In this document: positions 11,701 through 21,700 of the stretch, one piece after another
Numbering within the stretch: the first letter of the stretch is position 1
Layout: each line of letters opens with the position of its first letter
DNA from: Arbacia lixula
Lineage: Eukaryota > Echinodermata > Echinoidea > Arbacioida > Arbaciidae
Direction of reading: 5' to 3'
DNA length: 64,000 nt
NCBI GenBank assembly: GCA_963669155.1
Contig: OZ022591.1
Span: 15,642,336-15,706,335 of the forward strand
The notes under the pieces: model-generated
The model's input: the letters and a program-made list of their open reading frames with translations, nothing else
What the model was told of the DNA's origin: nothing
Databases searched by the model: none
Position numbers and translations under genes: made by a program

Positions 11701-14700
11701 CTGTTTCACTTTGAAAAGAGGGCTCAAACCGGCATATAACGCGCGGTATTCACCAGATTTGTCGTAAATGGCCACAACTCTTCCAAAAATGTCAGGGCTT
11801 TTAAACCTATCGCATGACACTTTAACTAGCTCATGATTTATATGAGGTGAAAGCTAAATAGTTGCTCTTTACCCCCATATAGGTCCCATGTCGGAACTTT
11901 TTGATTGGTTCTTACTGTTTCACTTTGAAAAGAGGGCTCAAACCGGCATATAACGCGCGGTATTCAAAAGATTTACCGAAAAGTGCAATAACTCTTCCAA
12001 AAAAGTAGGGGCTTCTAAACCTATCGCATGACACTTTAACTAACTAATAAATAGTATGAGGTCAAAGCTAAATAGTTGCTCTTTACCCCCATATAGGTGC
12101 CATGTCGGAACTTTTTGATTCAGTCTTACTGTTGCAGTTTGAAAAGAGGGCTCAAACCGGCATATAACGCGCGGTATTCACAAGATTTACCGAAAATTGC
12201 CATAACTCTTCCAAAAAAGTAGGGGCTTCTAAACCTATCGCATGACACTTTAACTAGCTCATGATTTATATGAGGTGAAAGCTGAATAGTTGCTCTTTAT
12301 CCCCATATAGGTGCCATGTCGGAACTTTTTGATTCAGTCTTACTGTTGCAGTTTGAAGTTTGGGCTCAAACCGGCATTTCGGCCAATTTACGCACGGCAT
12401 TATCAGAATTTACCGAGAACGGCAATACCTCTTCCAAAAATGTAGGGGCTTTTAAACCTATCGCATGACACTTTAACTAACTAATAAATAGTATGAGGTG
12501 AAAGCTAAATAGTTGCTCTTTACCCCCATATAGGTGCCATGTCGGAACTTTTTGATTGGTTCTTACTGTTTCACTTTGAAAAGAGGGCTCAAACCGGCAT
12601 ATAACGCGCGGTATTCACCAGATTTATCGTAAATGGCCACAACTCTTCCAAAAATGTCAGGGCTTTTAAACCTATCGCATGACACTTTAACTAGCTCATG
12701 GTTTATATGAGGTGAAAGCTAAATAGTTGCTCTTTACCCCCATATAGGTCCCATGTCGGAACTTTTTGATTGGTTCTTACTGTTTCACTTTGAAAAGAGG
12801 GCTCAAACCGGCATATAACGCGCGGTATTCAAAAGATTTACCGAAAAGTGCAATAACTCTTCCAAAAAAGTAGGGGCTTCTAAACCTATCGCATGACACT
12901 TTAACTAACTAATAAATAAATAGTATGAGGTCAAAGCTAAATAGTTGCTCTTTACCCCCATATAGGTGCCATGTCGGAACTTTTTGATTCAGTCTTACTG
13001 TTGCAGTTTGAAAAGAGGGCTCAAACCGGCATATAACGCGCGGTATTCACAAGATTTACCGAAAATTGCCATAACTCTTCCAAAAAAGTAGGGGCTTCTA
13101 AACCTATCGCATGACACTTTAACTAGCTCATGGTTTATATGAGGTGAAAGCTGAATAGTTGCTCTTTATCCCCATATAGGTGCCATGTCGGAACTTTTTG
13201 ATTCAGTCTTACTGTTGCAGTTTGAAGTTTGGGCTCAAACCGGCATTTCGGCCAATTTACGCACGGCATTATCAGAATTTACCGAGAACGGCCATACCTC
13301 TTCCAAAAATGTAGGGGCTTTTAAACCTATCGCATGACACTTTAACTAGCTCATGATTTATATGAGGTGAAAGCTAAATAGTTGCTCTTTACCCCCATAT
13401 AGGTGCCATGTCGGAACTTTTTGATTGGTTCTTACTGTTTCACTTTGAAAAGAGGGCTCAAACCGGCATATAACGCGCGGTATTCACCAGATTTGTCGTA
13501 AATGGCCACAACTCTTCCAAAAATGTCAGGGCTTTTAAACCTATCGCATGACACTTTAACTAGCTCATGATTTATATGAGGTGAAAGCTAAATAGTTGCT
13601 CTTTACCCCCATATAGGTCCCATGTCGGAACTTTTTGATTGGTTCTTACTGTTTCACTTTGAAAAGAGGGCTCAAACCGGCATATAACGCGCGGTATTCA
13701 AAAGATTTACCGAAAAGTGCAATAACTCTTCCAAAAAAGTAGGGGCTTCTAAACCTATCGCATGACACTTTAACTAACTAATAAATAGTATGAGGTCAAA
13801 GCTAAATAGTTGCTCTTTACCCCCATATAGGTGCCATGTCGGAACTTTTTGATTCAGTCTTACTGTTGCAGTTTGAAAAGAGGGCTCAAACCGGCATATA
13901 ACGCGCGGTATTCACAAGATTTACCGAAAATTGCCATAACTCTTCCAAAAAAGTAGGGGCTTCTAAACCTATCGCATGACACTTTAACTAGCTCATGATT
14001 TATATGAGGTGAAAGCTGAATAGTTGCTCTTTATCCCCATATAGGTGCCATGTCGGAACTTTTTGATTGGGTCTTACTGTTGCAGTTTGAAGTTTGGGCT
14101 CAAACCGGCATTTCGGCCAATTTACGCACGGCATTATCAGAATTTACCGAGAACGGCCATACCTCTTCCAAAAATGTAGGGGCTTTTAAACCTATCGCAT
14201 GACACTTTAACTAACTAATAAATAGTATGAGGTCAAAGCTAAATAGTTGCTCTTTACCCCCATATAGGTCCCATGTCGGAACTTTTTGATTGGTTCTTAC
14301 TGTTTCACTTTGAAAAGAGGGCTCAAACCGGCATATAACGCGCGGTATTCAAAAGATTTACCGAAAAGTGCAATAACTCTTCCAAAAAAGTAGGGGCTTC
14401 TAAACCTATCGCATGACACTTTAACTAACTAATAAATAGTATGAGGTCAAAGCTAAATAGTTGCTCTTTACCCCCATATAGGTGCCATGTCGGAACTTTT
14501 TGATTCAGTCTTACTGTTGCAGTTTGAAAAGAGGGCTCAAACCGGCATATAACGCGCGGTATTCACAAGATTTACCGAAAATTGCCATAACTCTTCCAAA
14601 AAAGTAGGGGCTTCTAAACCTATCGCATGACACTTTAACTAGCTCATGATTTATATGAGGTGAAAGCTGAATAGTTGCTCTTTATCCCCATATAGGTGCC

Positions 14701-17700
14701 ATGTCGGAACTTTTTGATTCAGTCTTACTGTTGCAGTTTGAAAAGAGGGCTCAAACCGGCATATAACGCGCGGTATTCACAAGATTTACCGAAAATTGCC
14801 ATAACTCTTCCAAAAAAGTAGGAGCTTCTAAACCTATCGCATGACACTTTAACTAGCTCATGATTTATATGAGGTGAAAGCTGAATAGTTGCTCTTTATC
14901 CCCATATAGGTGCCATGTCGGAACTTTTTGATTGGTTCTTACTGTTTCACTTTGAAAAGAGGGCTCAAACCGGCATATAACGCGCGGTATTCAAAAGATT
15001 TACCGAAAAATGCCATAACTCTTCCAAAAAAGTAGGGGCTTCTAAACCTATCGCATGACACTTTAACTAGCTCATGATTTATATGAGGTGAAAGCTGAAT
15101 AGTTGCTCTTCACCCCCATATAGGTCCCATGTCGGAACTTTTTGATTCAGTCTTACTGTTGCAGTTTGAAGTTTGGGCTCAAACCGGCATTTCGGCCAAT
15201 TTACGCACGGCATTATCAGAATTTACCGAGAACGGCCATAACTCTTCCAAAAATATCAGGGCTTTTAAACCTATCGCATGACACTTTAACTAGCTCATGG
15301 TTTATATGAGGTGAAAGCTAAATAGTTGCTCTTTACCCCCATATAGGTCTCATGTCGGAACTTTTTGATTGGTTCTTACTGTTTCACTTTGAAAAGAGGG
15401 CTCAAACCGGCATATAACGCGCGGTATTCAAAAGATTTACCGAAAAATGCCATAACTCTTCCAAAAAAGTAGGGGCTTCTAAACCTATCGCATGACACTT
15501 TAACTAGCTCATGATTTATATGAGGTGAAAGCTGAATAGTTGCTCTTCACCCCCATATAGGTCCCATGTCGGAACTTTTTGATTCAGTCTTACTGTTGCA
15601 GTTTGAAGTTTGGGCTCAAACCGGCATTTCGGCCAATTTACGCACGGCATTATCAGAATTTACCGAGAACGGCCATACCTCTTCCAAAAATGTCAGGGCT
15701 TTTAAACCTATCGCATGACACTTTAACTAGCTCATGGTTTATATGAGGTGAAAGCTAAATAGTTGCTCTTTACCCCCATATAGGTCCCATGTCGGAACTT
15801 TTTGATTGGTTCTTACTGTTTCACTTTGAAAAGAGGGCTCAAACCGGCATATAACGCGCGGTATTCAAAAGATTTACCGAAAAGTGCAATAACTCTTCCA
15901 AAAAAGTAGGGGCTTCTAAACCTATCGCATGACACTTTAACTAACTAATAAATAGTATGAGGTCAAAGCTAAATAGTTGCTCTTTACCCCCATATAGGTG
16001 TCATGTCGGAACTTTTTAATTCAGTCTTACTGTTGCAGTTTGAAAAGAGGGCTCAAACCGGCATATAACGCGCGGTATTCACAAGATTTACCGAAAATTG
16101 CCATAACTCTTCCAAAAAAGTAGGGGCTTCTAAACCTATCGCATGACACTTTAACTAGCTCATGATTTATATGAGGTGAAAGCTGAATAGTTGCTCTTTA
16201 TCCCCATATAGGTGCCATGTCGGAACTTTTTGATTCAGTCTTACTGTTGCAGTTTGAAGTTTGGGCTCAAACCGGCATTTCGGCCAATTTACGCACGGCA
16301 TTATCAGAATTTACCGAGAACGGCCATACCTCTTCCAAAAATGTCAGGGCTTTTAAACCTATCGCATGACACTTTAACTAGCTCATGGTTTATATGAGGT
16401 GAAAGCTAAATAGTTGTTCTTTACCCCCATATAGGTCCCATGTCGGAACTTTTTGATTGGTTCTTACTGTTTCACTTTGAAAAGAGGGCTCAAACCGGCA
16501 TATAACGCGCGGTATTCAAAAGATTTATCGTAAATGGCCACAACTCTTCCAAAAATATCGGGGCTTTAAAAACTATCGCATGACACTTTAACTAGCTCAT
16601 GGTTTATATGAGGTGAAAGCTAAATAGTTGTTCTTTACCCCCATATAGGTCCCATGTCGGAACTTTTTGATTGGTTCTTACTGTTTCACTTTGAAAAGAG
16701 GGCTCAAACCGGCATATAACGCGCGGTATTCAAAAGATTTACCGAAAAGTGCAATAACTCTTCCAAAAAAGTAGGGGCTTCTAAACCTATCGCATGACAC
16801 TTTAACTAACTAATAAATAGTATGAGGTCAAAGCTAAATAGTTGCTCTTTACCCCCATATAGGTGCCATGTCGGAACTTTTTGATTCAGTCTTACTGTTG
16901 CAGTTTGAAAAGAGGGCTCAAACCGGCATATAACGCGCGGTATTCAAAAGATTTACCGAAAAGTGCAATAACTCTTCCAAAAAAGTAGGGGCTTCTAAAC
17001 CTATCGCATGACACTTTAACTAACTAATAAATAGTATGAGGTGAAAGCTAAATAGTTGCTCTTTACCCCCATATAGGTCCCATGTCGGAACTTTTTGATT
17101 GGTTCTTACTGTTTCACTTTGAAAAGAGGGCTCAAACCGGCATATAACGCGCGGTATTCACCAGATTTATCGTAAATGGCCACAACTCTTCCAAAAATAT
17201 CGGGGCTTTAAAAACTATCGCATGACACTTTAACTAGCTCATGGTTTATATGAGGTGAAAGCTAAATAGTTGTTCTTTACCCCCATATAGGTCCCATGTC
17301 GGAACTTTTTGATTGGTTCTTACTGTTTCACTTTGAAAAGAGGGCTCAAACCGGCATATAACGCGCGGTATTCAAAAGATTTACCGAAAAGTGCAATAAC
17401 TCTTCCAAAAAAGTAGGGGCTTCTAAACCTATCGCATGACACTTTAACTAGCTCATGATTTATATGAGGTGAAAGCTGAATAGTTGCTCTTCACCCCCAT
17501 ATAGGTCCCATGTCGGAACTTTTTGATTCAGTCTTACTGTTGCAGTTTGAAGTTTGGGCTCAAACCGGCATTTCGGCCAATTTACGCACGGCATTATCAG
17601 AATTTACCGAGAACGGCCATACCTCTTCCAAAAATGTCAGGGCTTTTAAACCTATCGCATGACACTTTAACTAGCTCATGGTTTATATGAGGTGAAAGCT

Positions 17701-18225
17701 AAATAGTTGCTCTTTACCCCCATATAGGTCTCATGTCGGAACTTTTTGATTGGTTCTTACTGTTTCACTTTGAAAAGAGGGCTCAAACCGGCATATAACG
17801 CGCGGTATTCAAAAGATTTACCGAAAAATGCCATAACTCTTCCAAAAAAGTAGGGGCTTCTAAACCTATCGCATGACACTTTAACTAGCTCATGATTTAT
17901 ATGAGGTGAAAGCTGAATAGTTGCTCTTCACCCCCATATAGGTCCCATGTCGGAACTTTTTGATTCAGTCTTACTGTCGCAGTTTGAAGTTTGGGCTCAA
18001 ACCGGCATATCACGCACGATATTCACCAGATTTACCGAAAATGTCCATAACTCTTCCAAGAATGTCGGGGCTTTTAAATCTATCGCATGACACTTTAACT
18101 AGCTCATGATTTATATGAGGTCAAAGCTGGATAGTTACTCTGTAGCCCCATATATCCAATGTCGGAATTTTTGATTGGGTCTTACTGTTTTAGTTTGAAT
18201 TCATATTACGCGCGGCCCTTCGTAT
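8765..18225 (+). repeat. Left satellite array, about 44 monomers of 214/223 bp
   Basis: Anchoring on CTTTTTGATT gives 42 regularly spaced units from about 9283 to 18165, plus two degenerate ones at the outer edge. Spacing is 214 bp for type B units (GAAAAGAGGGCTCAAACCGG, then CATATAACGCGCGGTATTCA) and 223 bp for type A units (GAAGTTTGGGCTC, then CATTTCGGCCAATTTACGCA). A third type, B', has the type A front and type B back. All carry TATGAGGTGAAAGCT, CCCCATATAGGT and CTATCGCATGACACTTTAAC. Units near both edges are the most diverged and those in the middle nearly identical, the usual result of unequal exchange. The 61-codon open frames at 9697 and 16212 are identical only because they sit in identical monomers. 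Confidence 0.97.
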
Positions 18226-18721
18226 CGCGGCTTCTACACGTAACATGTTACATTAGACAATGACAAAAACAAATAGAGATATTAAAAAACACTTCGTTTT
18301 CTGCATAATGAAAGCAATCGTTAATTACCACTATACCAGATGACGTGAATTATAAGGGAAGCAATAAAGAAAGGAGAGAATATTGAGTTAGTTAGTCATA
18401 GCAGTCAATATGATGGCAACATGAAACGTTGTGAACAATAAATTCAGCCAACATCAATGGCTTTAGCTGTAATACATTTTCTACTCGATTTAAATGCAAA
18501 ATTTATAGAGAGACAGAGAGAAAAACTCTGCAATATTCAATACTGAAACACAGGGATGAGTAACCAGAGTTCGTTTATTTCCACAGACAACATAATTGGA
18601 AATCTAAGGTTTTATATGGTATCAAAAATATTGTACTTCATAGTGTGTGAGCGGGCACGCTGGTCACAAATGTATGTACAATTCTAAATGTCTAATAGAA
18701 TCAATTTGTATACAATTTGCT
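18226..18721. other. 3' untranslated and spacer sequence of the element gene
   Basis: Unique sequence between the left array and the stop codon of the minus-strand gene. It contains a candidate polyadenylation signal at 18574-18579 and no coding frame. Confidence 0.6.
18574..18579 (-). terminator. Candidate polyadenylation signal AATAAA
   Basis: AATAAA on the minus strand (TTTATT on plus), about 145 nt after the TAA stop of the transposase gene. The distance is suitable for a 3' end signal. Confidence 0.5.
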
Positions 18722-21700
18722 TTACAGTGGAAGTAATTTCAGATCAATAACTTCCCTCAACATCACGCTTCTAAGTTGTTGCAAAGTGTCAGTGGATGAG
18801 GAAAACTGCAACACCTTGCCTTCCATTACAGACCGGGCATACATGCAGATGAAAGCTCCACAATTATATCCATCTTGTTGTTTTGGTAGCCCAGAAGGAA
18901 GTACAATTTTCCATTGCTTGATGTTAAGTTTTATATCAAAACTATCAACATTGACATCAGATGTGTTAAGAGCACGCATATATTCACATAAGTGAATAGC
19001 CCTTTGTGCGACCTTTATTGTGTCAGTTGATGCATTTCCTAGTGGATCCATGATATTAACAACCTGAGATGTTGGTTGCATTACAAACAAAACCCAGTGG
19101 TTACTATAAGACAGGGGGACAAAGACCAAGTCGTGGACAGCCCAATTGCGGTTTCGATTGAGTAGTTTTGCCTGATTGGCATACCAATTTTGTGAATGAT
19201 TTTGAGTGAGCCTGCTACCTGCCCAGCAAGCGTCCATCAATACTATTTTGTGTGTTGTTTGTGAGTTGTTCTTAGCTAGACACAAATAGGCATTGATGAT
19301 CGCATCATTAAACCAGTTATCATTTGTTAGAATTGCGAGATCTCGCTTTTCTAAACAATACCTTCCAACTGAGTGCCTATCCGGTAGCAGATTTGATGGT
19401 ATGGGGGTAACTGAATTCAGAAGGCTGTCATTAAACCCAACCGGAAGACCTGCTAATATGCCAATTGAACCACATCTTTCAATTATTTGCTTGTCAATAT
19501 TATCAACACTATTGTCTATTGATCTCTTGCAAAGGTATATACAAAAGGAATCACTTCCATTAGCAAGTGCACTCATTTGCGAGAGAGTCAACTCTTGTCT
19601 TGTTCTTTTACCCCCTTTCATCAACGTAAACTGATCACCCTCGCGTCGGTAAGTCACTGCAGTTTCCCCATCTACCATTATCACATGGTGCAGGACGTAG
19701 TATTGGTTGTTCACAAAACCCTTCGAACATCCTGGGAATGAGTCTACTATAGCAACATTGTCACCTCTTCTGATCATGTGTATGGATACCTTAGCGTGGG
19801 AAACAACTTTGCACTTTCTGACAAATTCCTTGTCAGAGCACTGACAAACCAGGGATGTAACACTATTTGGGTGGAGATGATTCGCAGCTGCTTCTTCTAT
19901 GTTATTTGCATAGTCGAAAAGAGGAATGAGATTAACATAATCAGACGCTACGTGGTTGCATTTGATACATTTATCAACACATAGAATATGAATCAAGTTG
20001 TCAACATCGTTTTTCTGCTGCATTTCCTCAAGTTTAGTTTTGAATTTATTCTTTAAAGCCACAAATGTGCTTTCATTACTTGCATTACTAGTAACACAAG
20101 CAATGCCTGAAGGAGAGGACAAGTCATCATTCGCATTAATCGGATCTGAAATAGTAGGCGATGATGTCATATCCAATGTTTTATCGTAGATAGCTATGTA
20201 TGCAGACGTGTCCGATTCTAAACATTCTTTTTCGCACGCTTCATATTCCATAACTTTGTCGTCATCAATGATGACATTCTTAGTATTGCACTTTATCAGT
20301 GCAGTGTAATGCCCTAAATCGGCAAAGTTTCCATGGTGTCTTATTACTGCAACTAATTGATACTTTGATACGGTTTGGCCAACTGTCACTGAGACGGAAT
20401 CTTGAACTCGGACCCTTGTGTTGCTTTTTACCATGTGTCCACTTTGAGTTTGGTATCCCGTTGCCCTTTGCAAATGTATCAATAACAGATCTGGAACTTT
20501 AACCATCTCCCTTCGTAGTTGGGCTTTCTTATTTCCGCATTTATCGCAGTTAGCAGAAACCGTGTCAGTTTGGTGTACTTGATTACTGATCATATCTTGA
20601 ATAAATACAACATCTGTCACTTCTGGCATCGCGATAGTCCAAATCTTCTGCGTCTCAATAGAAATACTTGTGTTACCACATGTCTTGCAAGTTCGTTGAA
20701 GCTTCATTGTCCCATCGCACAGTGTTTTCAAACCACAAGCTTGAAGAAAGGGAATGATCAAATTGACTATAAATTCATGGGCATCTTGTTGTCTCCCTAT
20801 CCGAAATTTACATGCGTTACTTACTGCAATCAAAACATTTTTTACACCATTTTTAGGAATAGTTGAATTTTTGGTTAGTGACAAGTGTCTCAAAATATTA
20901 AAAAGCTCATCAAATGCCACCTTCATGTCATGATCAGCTGTATAACCTGTGAATTCTTCATAATTTTCCAAATATTGTTGAACTTGGGGTATGCGAATAA
21001 TCGATTGAACAACAGAGTTAAACCAACAATTATTCAAACCATTTTCAATTCCTCCAAAGTGCCTGAATGTTGCTTCTTTTTTGTTAGCATGCCTTAAGGG
21101 ATTTTTCTTTGGTGCCCTCTGAAATACACCCGCCTTCTTTTTCCCACTTTGCTTGTTCCATTCCTCCCTTATTGTAACGGTGGAGCTTGACTTTACAGAG
21201 ACACCTGACATGCTTGGAGGGGTACTACGGGACTGAAACGCCAGCTCACCGGAATAATTAGGACTAAGGCTAGTATTGACAGTATTTGTTTTTTTCTGTC
21301 TCTTGAGTTTACCGTTTGCCTTTGTACTTCTTCCCGAAAGCCTTGTTGAGTGATCATCGTAACTTCTTTGAATTCCTTTAAAATCCTTTGCAAGAATACT
21401 TATGAACTCATCTACACGATTAATCTTCTTAGTTCCTAGCTGAATGTTTTTAACTACCCCCATTCTTTGCTCGGCGTGGCCAGTTGTCTTTGGCAAGTTT
21501 GATATTTCGGTTTTGAAATCTTTGTAAGACTTTTCGTTTTGTTTAGGACTATACCGTGTCAAGTCGCCCAGCAAGATACTAGACCATAAAATACAAGTTG
21601 GGAGGAGTTTCTTTACAAACCCCATGAACAATACTTCATTGTAATCTGGGTTGGGCGTACATTCCTGTGCACTATGCATTTCTTGATCTAAAATCATATC

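Noticed and set aside
9697-16397. Two identical 61-codon ORFs at 9697 and 16212
   Set aside because: Both lie in identical satellite monomers; identity reflects array homogenisation and not a gene family.
8765-18225. CRISPR-like regular repeats
   Set aside because: Units are contiguous 214/223-bp satellite monomers without unique spacers, in an intron-bearing eukaryotic context.
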